Numbered from the stretch's first letter, positions 33,340-45,712 are shown. The stretch: 64,000 nt of DNA from Adiantum capillus-veneris (GCA_014529385.2 CM043952.1:70689299-70753298); one strand, 5' to 3'. The notes: generated from the sequence alone by a model not told the origin. Program-made: numbers and translations.

Positions 33340-35554
33340 ACTATGCACATATCTTGAGGTAGGTGTCTTTAAGGTTAGGTCAATGACTATTTTATGTTAG
33401 TATGTTAGTGGTTAGTGTTAGTAATCACTAGAAAGTTAATTATGTATTTACAATGGGTAGAATGAGGTGGATGGTTGAAGTAAGATGGTTGAATGAAGTG
33501 GGGAAATCCTTGTGATGGTGAAGCTTGAAGAAGGACTTACTTGTGTAGGTTTCCAAAATGACTATTGATCCTCTTCTTCGTCTTCTCTTCTTTACGCCAC
33601 TGCCGCCAAGGTTGATTATCATGATGAAAATGACAATTCCGTTTATGAGATATCTCAATTTGTAGAGGTTAAGCATGGTTTACATGCTGAATTTTATGTA
33701 TATAGAGAAGGGATAAGATGGAATTGTACTTTGGAAGTAATAGAGAGAAACATAGAGATGGTGTATGTACATGTAGAGCTCATATAAGAGCTATGGAAGT
33801 AAGAAGGGAGTTTAATCATGAAGAAGGTGAGAGAAACCATGAAAGGTGCAGGTTTGAGTGAGGTATGGAGAGGAATGAGTGTGTGTGTGTGTGGAAGTGG
33901 GAAAGGAGGTGACAGAAGACTATGGGTTACTTTGTGAGAGAAGTGGGAAGACTGCGGTCCACTCAAAAAATCCTAGCTCACCGGTGGTTGCTCCAAAAAT
34001 TGCCAAAATTTTTGAGGTGATTATTCAGCTCTTAATCCACATTTTCTCTTTTGACCACCACTCCAAATTCGGAGTGGAGATGGGTACCAAAAATCTCACC
34101 AAAAAGCCTGTTTTTTATGCCTGCAAAAGTCTTTTAGTGGCCCCCTCCTTTGTTGAATTTGTACAATGCATCCAAGAGTGAGCCCCTCCTTTGTCATATC
34201 ATAATACAAAGCATCCAAGTTTCCCTTTACACATGCATGGAGGAGGAGTATTGGTGAATAAAACAATATATACATGGTGGGACTAGTGTATGGACTATTC
34301 ATGGATTTTAGCTCAATGAGCACATGGTGCTAGAATAATGAGTAAAAATAAAAGTAAAATATGGAGGAATTATGGATATGGAAAGATATTGGAATCATAT
34401 GATATGGTCCCTCTTTGTATTATTTTGGGTGAAAGAGGAAAAGTTATGCAAAAAATAATATAATAACGTGACTAAGGGAGTAGAAATCAATTTTTTGTTT
34501 TCACGAGGGTGAGGATGAAAATATGGGAGTGATTTGTATAAAAGAAAAATATGAGGTTAGATTTTGTACACATTGGCCAAAAATATACTTATGGTGTAAG
34601 AGGATAAAAGAAGACATACACAGGTTTAATAAAACACACACCTAAGTATAATTATTTAAATAAAATACCAAAATAATTATAAAAATTCTTATATTTAGGC
34701 CATATATACAATGCAATATTTACACACAAATGGGCCATAATATTTTTATTTTTATTTTCTAAATTATTTTTTGATTCAACTAGCCCAAATGACTAGCTAG
34801 CTGAGGATTTTAAGGAGATATGGAAAAGATTCCCTAACTCACACACGCCTATGTACAGTGAAAAGGTAAGGATAGCCATAATGTTTGGGTGATTTTGGTA
34901 GGGTGAGGTAGCTCACTATGGCAATGTTGAATAGCCGAAAAACGGCTATCAGTGTATATGCTCACACACACACATTCATAATCTCTCCCTCATGAGCTTC
35001 AGCCAGATCATACCCGCTGCTTGATTTGTTGCCTTGTTGAATCCTTTTTACTTTGCTTTCCTTGCTCAAGTTAAACTTCAAAAAAGAAAAGGGCTTCCAA
35101 GCTCTTCAAACCCTAGAAAGGTTAATTTCAAGGCAAAAAGAAATCTCAAGCTTCCATTTCTGCAGAGCTGCAAAAAATCGCCTTTTGATTTGTACTTCTT
35201 GAATTTCAACCTTACCTTCAATGATTAAGGCAAGATTGAATCCATCACTCTCTTTTCTATGGTGTATTCATGCTTTTTCTTTCCAAGCTTCATTGCACCC
35301 ATTTTTGAACACTAGATGCCCCAATTATCATTTCCAACGTAGATGCCCCAATTCTCCTCAAGATTCCATGCCATTCAGGAGCTACACACGCGATGAGAGG
35401 TCTTCTCTAAGTTGCACCTGGGTCTGAATCTCCCCCTAATGCGGGCAATCCGTCTTGATCTGATTCCATTATTTTGGATCTACCACCACGAAACTCTTTC
35501 CCTTCCACGACGATCATCAAGAAGCCTTGGCACACATGTCAATCACCAAAACGT
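33338..35554. other. no recognised gene
   Basis: AT-rich; short GT array at 33879-33893. No recognised coding sequence. Confidence 0.45.
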
Positions 35555-35940
35555 AGCTCTAATACCACTTGAAAGAGTGTGTAGTGCATGGATGAATGTT
35601 TGCATGGTGCAATGCAAAGAAGGGGAAGAGTAGAACGCAGTGTTGTGTTGGTGGAGCAACACTCCAAGCGGTAGAGGAGTCCCTTATTCTTTGGTATATA
35701 AAGAATGAGGAAAGTGTATGTATACATTGTGGACGGCCAGCCATCGGGCGTCCAAACCTCGGCAAAGGTGTAATGTCTTTACCCCGACAACACCCAACAT
35801 TGACATCAATGACATTGGCCACATTTTTGGCCTAGCCTTTGGCTTTGAGCATTGGTATTTTTGGCATTTTTGTCCAGAAATAGAAAGATTCGACATCGGA
35901 ATTCTAGTTTATAGTGGCATGCAACTTTTCTCATGGTAGA
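35555..35940 (-). repeat. possible LTR with primer-binding-like site
   Basis: The minus strand reads AGTGGTATTAGAGCTACG at about 35554-35571, close to the Met-tRNA primer site, just after a possible LTR end CTCTTTCA. A CTTTATATACC box lies inside (35692-35702). The far boundary is unknown and no gag is visible downstream, so this may be a remnant. The motif CTAGTTTATAGTGGCATGCA at 35904 recurs at 25397 with one change. Confidence 0.35.
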
Positions 35941-36882
35941 TTTGTAGGATGACTTTTGAGCCCACATACACTTATTTCTCTAGGTTTTCAAACACACTGT
36001 AACATTTAATGGCCTAAAAAATTGTGTGAGTAGCGGAAATTAGCATGAACATAGTGGGCATTTCATTAGAATAGATTCCTAATGAGAATTACAAGAGTGC
36101 TTGGGTGGAGAGCAACGAAAAGCATAACACCTAGTTAGATAGCATGAACAATACTTTCAAAAGAGAGAGAAATTAAGCTATTGACAATAGTTGAGGACCG
36201 GATTTATATGGAGCCGGTCCCCCCTCCAAAAGGCGTTGTATTATGGTTTCTTCCATCAAGAGAGACATTGTACAATACAATTCTTTGTGTTCCTTCAAGA
36301 CTAGCTAGTGCAATGACGATGAAAGATTCATGCACTAAGCAAAACACTTATCAAACACAACATCAATTCTCCCCAGTCTCAGACCCAAGACCTCACACAC
36401 CTTCGAAGATGGTGAGAGCTAGCAGGGTATGAGAGTAGATTGAGAGGTAAAAGGAGTAGTCTTACGAGAAAGATGTACATCTCCTCACATAATCACTCAT
36501 ATTAGCATAGCTTAGCTTAGTAATTAGTATGGTAGAGGAGATGAGCATGCATTGAAGCTTGGCTCTTGGTTGGATTTGCATCACAAAGCCAAGAGTTGTT
36601 GGTGTAGGCCTCCCTTCTCACAAGCTTGGAGTAGGTGGTAAGCTTTCCATTAAAGCTCAAGAAGGAGAGAGAGTCTTCTTTACTTCACACATGAGATTGT
36701 GTGAGTGTGTGTGTGATAATGCCTTGGAAAAATCAGCCCCCTCTCTCTCTTGGTCGACCCCTCTTGCTATTTGCTCATGCTACCCTCTCATTGGACCTCC
36801 CTAGGGCTAGCCAATGACAATTAAGAAGCATAAGTGATAGCCTTCTGACATGTGTCTCCCTTTCCCCTTTTGTGAGAGCTTT
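35941..36882. other. no recognised gene
   Basis: No recognised coding sequence before the CACTA 2 terminus. Confidence 0.45.
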
Positions 36883-37008
36883 CACTACAAGAGGCTATTC
36901 ATATTAGCGACGCTCACACAGCGACGCTCAATTTTTTTTTTCCCGGCGTCGCTATGAGCGTCGCAAATTTCTTTGTAAATTTGCGACGCTCATAGCGACG
37001 CCGACTGG
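36883..37008 (+). repeat. CACTA 2 terminus with perfect hairpin
   Basis: GGCGTCGCTATGAGCGTCGC and AAATTT at about 36945-36970 are followed by a short TTCTTTGTAA-type loop and the exact complement to about 37002. The stem is about 26 bp. Confidence 0.9.
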
Positions 37009-37091
37009 GCTAAAAAAATAACAGAGAGCGCCCAAAAACTTAGATCTCAGATCTGAGTTTTTCGGCGCCCTCAAGCAAGGAGCAGGTAACG

Positions 37092-37095
<4 letters not shown>

Positions 37096-37130
<35 letters not shown>

Positions 37131-37132
37131 CT

Positions 37133-37204
<72 letters not shown>

Positions 37205-37308
37205 AGAGGAAGGAGAGCCAGGTATGCTCCTTCCCTCTCTTCACTCCCATGTTCCCTTCCCCTCTTTCTCTCTCCCTCTCTCTCTCTCTCACACACACAC
37301 ATAGTGTT

Positions 37309-37360
<52 letters not shown>

Positions 37361-37590
37361 AACATAAACAAAAACGCACACACACATACATAAACAAAGA
37401 ATGCACACACACATTGAGAGAGGAAAAGAGAGAGAGAGCATGCATAAACAAAAAACGCACGCATTGAGAGAGGAAAAGAGAGAGAGAACATGCATAAACA
37501 AAAAACGCACACATTGAGAGAGGAAAAGAGAGAGAAAATATGCATACGATCCAAAAAAATGCACACATTGAGAGAGAAAGAGAGAGAAAC
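37096..37590. repeat. CT, CA and GA arrays plus minisatellite in CACTA 2
   Basis: Same arrangement as 23587-24095. The CA array (37135-37200) is more than twice as long, and one CA-rich segment is shorter, so the arrays differ in copy number between the two elements. Confidence 0.9.
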
Positions 37591-37973
37591 TAATTTAATG
37601 GCGTAGGAAACTAATTAAAATTAAAAGACCTAAAGATCTAGCTGACGAGGAGTTGAACTCAAGACCTATTATTCAAGAGGGAAATGGCATAACCAATCTA
37701 TCATACTTGGCATGGGTGATAGAAAGGTTATACCATTTATCTCTTTTTATTGGCACACACATCCACACACGCGCACACACACAAGAAGAAGAGAGTTATA
37801 ACGTCGTAGGAAACTATCCTAAAAGACGTTAAAGATTAGGTTAGATGTAGACTTACGTTAAATTAGATTTAGGTTTATTTAAGTTAAATTAGATTAGATT
37901 TAGGTTTATTTTTAATTAGATTTACGTTTATTTACGCTAGATTTAGATTTACGTTATATTAGATTAGATTTAG

Positions 37974-38336
37974 GTCTCCATAGACTGCGATGCCTGCATG
38001 AAGCGGGTGAAGAAAGCCCTCAATGGAATATAGGGTATTGTTGCCTTCACTCATGGTGGGCTCCGTCGATCCAAAAGTACTGGTGAAATGTCTTCAGAAG
38101 ATAGGGAAGAAGGTGGATCTTTAGGGCGGCAAGAGTCACTACATCCCCGACACAATGACCATCTAGACAACCTCTAGTCATTCAACAGCAACTTCAAAGT
38201 TAGTAACAAGAGCAAGAACGGTCTAAAGGGCCAATTGTTGTCGTCAGATGTGGATGGAGATGAGGCAGCGTCACCGCCGGAAGTTAACTCTCACATCTTT
38301 AGTGATGAGAATGCCAACTCTTGCCGAGTTATGTGA
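37974..38336 (+). pseudogene. captured HIPP gene fragment with C-terminal CaaX-type end (in CACTA 2)
   Basis: 37974-38166 repeats the HMA fragment of CACTA 1 (CDAC loop, KKAL helix, then VDPKVLVKCLQKIGKK in a shifted frame), with an extra stop in the KKVDL region. 38181-38336 adds an open 51-codon segment absent from CACTA 1. It is Ser/Asn/Asp-rich and ends NSCRVM and a stop; CRVM fits a prenylation CaaX box. HMA fold plus CaaX end is the HIPP signature, so the element probably carries the 3' half of a host HIPP gene. Frames do not join without correction. Near-duplicate flanks (about 37783-37930 and 38495-38600) bracket it. Confidence 0.8.
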
Positions 38337-38927
38337 AAAATTATGTGTTAAATCAGTTTTAAGGTTCTTATAATCCCTGTTAATTTAGTTCTTTGTTTTT
38401 AATATAACATAATTTACGTTAGATTTAGATTTAAGTTATATTAGATTAGACTTAGGTTTATTTAGGTTTACCCACACACACACACACATACACAAGAAGA
38501 AGAGAGTTTTAACGTCGTAGGAAACTATCCCAAAAGACGTTAAAGATTAGGTTAGATGTAGACTTACGTTAAATTAGATTTAGGTTTATTTTTAGTTAGA
38601 TTTACGTTTATTTAGATTTACGCTTATTTACGTTAGATCGAGTCCACGCAAGAATTACTTACGGTTTAGGGTTTAGAGTTAGACGAAAAGTGAAAAGATC
38701 TACTGTGAAAAGATGTTAAGATGCTGTGAAGTGCTACAGCTAGAGAAGAGGCAAAGGGGTTTTGTTCACTACAAGCAGTATCATGTAGACGTGGGTTTGT
38801 AGATTTCTTGTACCCACAAATATAGGTATTGACCAATAAAGACGAGATTATAACCCGGTGGTTCTGATCTCCGTGCACCTCTAGACCGAGGTGTGCGGGG
38901 ATTGGACATGACTAGAGAATGTGAGGT

Positions 38928-39033
<106 letters not shown>

Positions 39034-39095
39034 GACAAAGAATGCCAATAGAATATTAAATTTGTTGTCCAGGTTATAAGATTTTTATCCTCATT

Positions 39096-41398
39096 ATGAG
39101 TAGTGACGAGGATGTGGGACCGTCCAACCGAAACACCTATCTCTCAACGAGGGTCTTATGTCCTTGTAATCAATGCAAGCATGCTGTGCGATGGACAAGA
39201 CGTGTTTCTTTGCAGCACGTTCGCGAATTTGGCGAGTTCGATCCATCTATTATAGATCGCGTTGTTGCCAATTATAACTCGTCGGACTCTGACGCTGGCC
39301 AACAAGAAGCAATCTTGCAACCCAATAGACGTGTTCGCAGGCGCTTTGGTCAAGCAGCATATGTGAGGCCACAAGATGTAGCCTCTGACAGCTCGGGGGA
39401 TGATCATGCAGAGCACATTCCCAACGAGGCAATGTTTGAGCCCGAGATTGATGAAATGATCGAGACGATCATGGATTCAGAAAGGCTTATCTATGATGAT
39501 ATGAAAAGTGAAGCCGATACGCCATTGTATAATGGAGCACGTATGTCTAGATTTAAAGCACTCCTGGTTCTTCTCAACATGCAGGCAAAGTTTGGATGGA
39601 GTGACACTAGCGTCACAGCGCTTTTCAGGTGATCTATTACAATTAGTTTACTTTAATAAAACTCTAAATGTATAATGATCTGATAGATTTTTACACGACT
39701 GTATCGTATTTTTATGTTGTGTAGATTGCTTAAAGAGCACATACTACCAGCTGACAATGTGATGCCAGATTCCCGAGATGAAGCAAGAAAGATTTTGCGA
39801 AACTTGGGGATGGATTACAATTCTATCCACACTTGTCCTAATGACTGCATTCTTTTCAGAGGGGAATACATAGACATGGAGAAGTGTCCGAAATGTGATT
39901 CCGAAAGATATCGAGTAGATCTCCACGGGACAAAAATTCCACAAAAGGTTTTGCGACATTTCCCTCTGCTTCCTCGCATCAAGCATTTCTTCGAATGTAA
40001 GTCCATGGCCGCCTTAGCATCATGGCATGAGGAGAATAAATCTTCGGATGGTGTGCTACGAATTCCTGCAGATTGCGTAGCGTGGAAACATATAGATGGA
40101 ACATGGTCGGATTTGGCCAGGGAAGCTCGAAATTTGTGCTTAGGCCTGGCTATGGATGGCGTTAATCCATTTGGTCAAAGATCAACATCTTACAGTGTAT
40201 GGCCCGTTGTCATCGTCAACTACAACATTCCCCCGTGGTTGACTACGAAGAAGGGGCACCTATGGCTAAGCTTGATTGTGCCAGGGAGATATAAAGTGGG
40301 GAATATGGATGTGTATCTTCGTCCACTATTGGAAGAGCTACAACAATTGTGGATTGGCATAGAGGTGGTGGATATGAGCCGACACACAGGACGACGGAAT
40401 GCTTTGATCAGAGGCATTCTAATGTGGACCATGCATGACTATCCCGGGCTAACAGAATGCTCAGGTGATCTATTGACACTCCTCACTCAGACACTGTAAA
40501 TCTTGTTTTTTCCCATAGTTGATCTATTATCATTTGTATACATGCAGGGCTTCAAACAAGCGGATACAGAGCATGTGTCACATGTGGACCTAGACTGAAT
40601 GCACGTAGGGCGCCCTCACTGAAGAAGCAAATCTACGAAGGTCATCAAGCGTATCTTCCAGAGAATCATGTGTTACGCAACGGCTTTTTGGGAAGAGAGC
40701 CACCAAGGATGTCTGCACAAGCATGGTTAGAGCAGAAGGAGATGTGCGATGACGGATTGCCTGCAGGGATGAAGAGACTATCTCTATGGTACGAGTTACC
40801 ATATTGGCCCCGACTCATGATCAATCACTTGCCAGAGTTGACCTTAGAAATGTGGATCGTATGGAGCAATATTGGCCGCAAACAGCGTCTGATGGATCGA
40901 TAAAACTCCCTAAAGCACCATGGATTTTCACAGGAGCCCAAGAACGCAAAGTAAAAGAGACCATTCGATCTTTGCGGACCCCCACTGGCGTAATGCACTC
41001 GCTCTGAACGTGTTTTACTAAAGAAGGAACGCTTACCGGTTTGAAGTCACACGATTGGCATAAAATGTGTCAGGTACGTTCATAGTGGACTTTAATATCA
41101 TTGCATAAAATGTGGACTTTAATATCATTGCTGCACATACTTTACAGTTTATTTTACCGGTTGCCATTGAGGGATGTTTGTCTCTCAACATCCGTAACAC
41201 AATCTACAAACTTGCAAAGCTGGTGCAATGGATCTCACAAAAGGAGATCAACGTAGACTCCATACCAATCGCCAAACTAAATGCTGCGGAGCTTGTGTGC
41301 ATGTTTGAGAAACATTTTCCTACTACCATGCTAACCATTCAGGTGCATCTTCTTGTTTACATAGTTGATGAGGTGGAAATAGCTGGCACAGTCCATCT
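39096..41398 (+). pseudogene. TNP2-like CACTA transposase, four exons, internally deleted and 3' truncated (CACTA 2)
   Basis: Exons by GT-AG sites and frame: 39096-39628, 39725-40464, 40548-41073, 41148-41398. Joined frames read across junctions (ALF-R-LLKEH, TEC-SG-LQTSG). Landmarks: CPCNQC; C-P-x-C zinc-type CPKCDSERY; GLAMDGVNPFGQRS; WPVVIVNYNIPPW; ILMWTMHDYPG; CVTCGP; LPAGMKRLSLWYELPYW. The core cleaves DNA at CACTA ends. Just after MINHL the expected LDPMH segment is missing with a frame change, then LPKAPWIF and HDWHKM follow. Exon 4 begins the DUF4218 part and stops at GTVH where the Ty3 element starts. Not functional. Confidence 0.8.
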
Positions 41399-43888
41399 CT
41401 GCAGTTCATCACTCGAAAGAGGAGAACTGGGTGTGGAGGAAACAAAACCACTACCAACATTGGAGTGAGAAGGATCCCTCTTTCTAACATAGCTCCACAC
41501 CTTGGAGTATGCAGTATCATGCTCGCACTTACCTTTGAGAGATTCCAAAAACTCACTCCGCAATTCCGTGAAAAGGAGAGAGTTGATCTCTGGCATTCGG
41601 CTGAGAGCATCAGCCACTACATTGTACCACCCTTTGTGATATCGTAGCTTGGCATCATACTCCTGAAGAATCTCAGTCCACCTGGCCTTGCGACCCTTCA
41701 AATCGCTTTGTTGTGTAAACCACTTGATGCTTTCATGGTCAAACACAATCTCGAACTGTGCACCATACAAATAATGTCGCCATGTCTTTAAAGCAGACAC
41801 TATTGCATAGAGCTCTTGTTCGTAAGCAGAATAATTCTGTTGTGTTGAATCCAGCTTCTTGCTTTCAAATGCAATTGGCCTTCCCTCCTGCAGAAGGAAT
41901 GCTGCAATCGCATGATTACTAGCATCCGTTTCCAAAACGAATGGCTTTAAGGGATCCACAATAGCCAAAACAGGAGCTGTGGCTAATGTGACCTTAAGGA
42001 AAACATCCTTGAATTCATTAGCAACATTTGCTTGTTTTGAATTAGTAGACATAGCTGGAAGAGGAGAGAGAGAAGAATGCGGCGTTGAGGATGTTTTATT
42101 CAGAACTTTATCATCATTAAGAACATCATCCACATTGGAAATAAAATGGCACAGTGAGTAACACAAAAAGAGTTCTTCTATTGCATCATCAGAAGCGAGC
42201 TTCATAAGCTCAGCTGTAAAAATAAGTGGTGAGGAAGGTACATCCTTCTCCCCCAACAGCAGCACGTGCACACCATTGGATTCGAACATTAGACTATTAT
42301 GCTCATAGCTACGTCTAAGGGATGATCCTAAACTATGCAACCATTCACGACTAAGAACCACATCTGCCCTCTCCATATTCATGACTTGGAAATCCAATGA
42401 GGTATGGTATCCTTGAATTTCCAGAGGTACATCTTTAACCTGAGTTTCCCATATCTCAGCATCATGGCCGTTAATCATTGCTACCTTGTAGCGATGGGAA
42501 CTCGGGGTTTGGGGCAATTTGAGTCGTTTCACCAACTTATAATTGATGAAATTGTGTGACGCACCATCTTCTACCAAGATCCGCACCCTGTGCCCTTGGA
42601 TAGAGCCATGCATATGCACCAACTCATGTGGTCCGAAAGTCTGCTGCCACATGGAGGCCATGATACAGCACTCATGCACCGCCTTGGTGTGTGTTACTTC
42701 CACATTAGCAAACTGGGAAGAGGATTCAAGAGGTAAAAGCTGCACCATGTGCACTGCTTTTTCCTTCCCCTTGTCTTGAGCAGCAGATTTCCCCTTGGGA
42801 CAATCCTTTTTGCTATGTCCAGTTCCCAAACATTTAAAGCACAACTTTTCTTTTTTGGCTTTCTCAAATTCTTCCGTTGAGAGAGGACCTCTAGACCCCT
42901 TGGGCTTTTTGGAGGTCTCTGATGCAGTAGAGACATTTTTTCTTTTATGATGCACATGTTGTGGACGTGTTGAAACAGGTGTAGTGCCATGCACATGCGA
43001 ACTATGCAATGCCCGATCATCGGGATCATCATGGATGTGAGCTTGCACTATTGCGTCCTCAAGTGTTTGTGGATCCTGGGTTTTAACGTGCTTCTTAAGC
43101 TCGGGAGGTATCCATCCCTGCTGAAAGGTATCCATCCCTTCCAGCTTGAGGATCACATCCCGATAATGGGAAATATATTCCAATAATGTTTTATGCTGGC
43201 GCATAGAACATTCGTCCCAGGCGGTCCAATTTCTATCCTTCTCATTGGTAGGTAGAAATTCCTTCATGATGACAGTCTCAAAAGCTGCCCAAGTCTGTGG
43301 TAGCATGCCCTTCTCCTTGAGAGACATCCACCATTTGTAGGCCTTGCCGTCCAAAGTCAGACTTTTTTGCAGCGCCTTGGCTGCATCCGGGGTACGTCTA
43401 AGGTTATGAATACCATCCCACTTACTGAGAAAAATATTCACGGTGTCCCTGTTTCACTCACGCTCTTCTCCCCAAAAAATTGGTGGCTTTGTATTTTTCA
43501 ACAAATCGTCCACCTCTTTTTGGGTCAGAGAGTGCAGCGGTCCCGGAGGAGGGCCTTGCCCAGCAGCCGGCCCTTGGCCTGGTGTGGAGCCATGCTCCTG
43601 AGTTGGCTGACTAGCAGGGCCCATGGCCTAGTGCCGCATATGCAACTTAATCAAATCGGATAATGTTGTGACATTCTGATTTAATTGTGCAAAATTTGTT
43701 TCAAGCACAGTCATGCGTGTTTGCAATGCACCGAAATCTTGCATGTCCAGCAACTCATACGCATCGTCTGTCGTCGTTGTGGCACGATTACTCTCCGTGA
43801 GAGGAACCGGCCGCGTGGCATCGGCAGACAAAACGTGTGCGGACTGCTTGAAATCGAATGCATGATGCATATCTATGTCCGAATCCAT
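41399..43888 (-). pseudogene. Ty3/gypsy gag-protease-RNase H frame lacking reverse transcriptase
   Basis: Minus frame from ATG 43888 (MDSDIDMHHAF) with stops at 43628-43630 and about 43454, then open for 694 codons. Domains: Retrotrans_gag (AYKWWMSLKEKG, CHHC-free), zinc knuckle CFKCLGTGHSKKDC, retropepsin region with ILVEDGASHNFI (D-G-A present), then the usual protease/RT hinge ending NEFKDVF. The next residue enters the RNase H (LATAPVLAIVDPLKPF, VLETDASN, YSAYEQELYAI, DHESIKWF, VVADALSRMP). The whole RT palm and YxDD box are absent, with the frame kept. The last codons run out at the CACTA 2 junction; integrase is missing. Confidence 0.85.
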
Positions 43889-44764
43889 GTTGTGAACGTA
43901 CTGTGCAAGAAAAGAAAGAAAAAAACCAGATTCTTGACGAGCTCGTAGCCATTTGCAACAAGGAATCGTATAATTATGCCTTTGAGAAGAAAGAACGCCG
44001 ACACCAAAAAGGAAGTGCAATCCACAACCGCTATCAGCTTGACAACAACGAGCAAAACTGTAGTAGATGATTCACTCGAAAACACGGAACAAATTCGAGT
44101 TGCCAATAGTCTGGTTTGCGTCGTATGCAATACCGCAAATAAACTTGAAAGTTAGTGACAAAATTTGCAGCCAAGAAGAAACTTGAAGACACAAATCAAG
44201 TTGTAGTTCCCACCGATTGGGCTTGCATCATATGCAAGAAGCCACAACGGAGAAAGTTACAAGCAATTGTCGGCTCTTGGAAATTTGTAAGGCCGAGTTG
44301 CAGCACAGCCGGACTGCTCAGTTGTTAAGAATCCACAACCGATGTGTTAGGTATGGCCACCGAGGAAAGGAGGGTAGCGAAAGAAGTAAGCCGGCCTTGC
44401 CGGTCCGTGACCCCGTGGGCAAAGGCTCTTCACTGACTCTTAGGGTAACTCAAGTGAATAGGAAAAAAAAATTTTGGACGAATTTTCTGGTTACAGAAGG
44501 CGTCGACTGCGCGTGGCAAAGAAGGAGATGGAGCAAGCGATGCAGTAGGGTTTTGGGGGAGGACCAAGCACAAAAAACTCCTGATTTTGCCTTGCACTCC
44601 CACTGAGCCTAACTCCGGCCAGTTTGGTGCTGCTCAGAATTTGTTCCTTTCCTGACTTGGAGCTCCTGCATGCCACAGCCTCGGCTTCGTCTTCCTCTTC
44701 CCTTTGAGGTTGCATGCAACATGCAGCAAAGCAAAAATGTGCCCAAGTTCTAAAGATACCCTGA
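43889..44764 (-). other. leader between primer site and gag of the Ty3 element
   Basis: No long coding frame. Short C/A-rich tracts and an A-run at 44463-44470. Confidence 0.4.
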
Positions 44765-44784
44765 AGCTTTGATACCAATCTAAA
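44765..44784 (-). other. primer-binding site of the RT-less Ty3 element
   Basis: Minus strand GATTGGTATCAAAGCTTCAG, one base from the Met-tRNA primer site TGGTATCAGAGC. Confidence 0.7.
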
Positions 44785-44919
44785 ACCAGAGGACTGCCAG
44801 GTCCTAGTCCATCTGCCCAACCTCCCTTTAATAGGCTCCTAGCCACTTTTGGACCCCTTCCCACTGGCAGCCGGCCCTTGGCCGAGTCCGTGACCCCTTG
44901 GTTGGCCCTTGGCCTGACA
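44785..44919 (-). repeat. short 5' LTR of the RT-less Ty3 element
   Basis: Minus strand TGTCAGGCCAAGG to TTTTAGA, about 135 bp, with a CTATTAAAGG box. No 3' LTR exists in the window because that end is lost at 41398. Confidence 0.45.
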
Positions 44920-44989
44920 ACTCACCTAATTAGAATGGAGTTGTGGAGAATATGAATTGTATGCTTTAGGAGAGAGTCACAACCATGCT

Positions 44990-45420
44990 TTTTATGTAGA
45001 ATCTAACTCAAGGATTTTGGATAAAGGTAGTATGGACAACAATGCATATCATCACAATCGATCACCTAGTCTTCCATTGAATTACTAGATCTTAGAAGAG
45101 TTGTAGTTTGGAAAGAAACTACATTGTGATGGCATTTGTGTGTCTTTAGATGTGAGACACATGCATATGTTCCCAAAGAGCTTTGAGAAAGCTAGAACCA
45201 AAGTCACATAAATGAATTTTCTTTGGTTATGCTGCAGATGGAGAGATGGAATATCTTCTCTGGCACCCGAAATCTTGTAAAGTAATTTGAAGTTTATATG
45301 TTTAACTTCAATGAGTCAAAGATGCACAAGAAATCTATCAAAGAGGTTGAATATAGAAAAGTCACATTAGTGGAAATTCCCATATAATCTATAAAAACTC
45401 AGAAGCCTAGTGTACCTTCC
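44990..45420 (+). pseudogene. degenerate copia integrase C-terminal fragment
   Basis: Across shifting plus frames there are remains of copia integrase order: NRSPSLPLNY, then VRHMHMFPKSF, then DGEMEYLLWHPKSCKV and FNESKMHKK. These match the usual sequence of integrase C-terminal landmarks before the RT. Many stops; it ends at the CACTA 3 terminus. Confidence 0.6.
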
Positions 45421-45621
45421 ACTAGGAACCACTACAATGGAAACAGGTGCCTTCGACGCAGATTTCAACATCGGCCGTCAAAAACTGCATCAAAATGCAC
45501 GTCCCTATGAAACAGTAGATATATGCGTCGATATATACATCGATAAAGCCAATTTTTGATGCATATTTTGATGCATATATCCACGCCTATATCAATGACC
45601 ATAGCCAGAATTTTTTTTTTT

Positions 45622-45712
45622 GGGGCAGAGGACAGGCAGCCTGGCCTCTGGTGTGCCCAATGAAAAGATGGACACAACCACAGCCAGACTGCCTGTCCTC
45701 TGCCCAAGAAAG
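45622..45712. repeat. imperfect hairpin in CACTA 3 terminal region
   Basis: GGCAGAGGACAGGCAG at about 45626 pairs with CTGCCTGTCCTCTGCC at about 45690. Pairing extends inward through GGC/GCC and GTGTGCCC-like bases, making arms of about 35-40 with mismatches. Confidence 0.8.
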
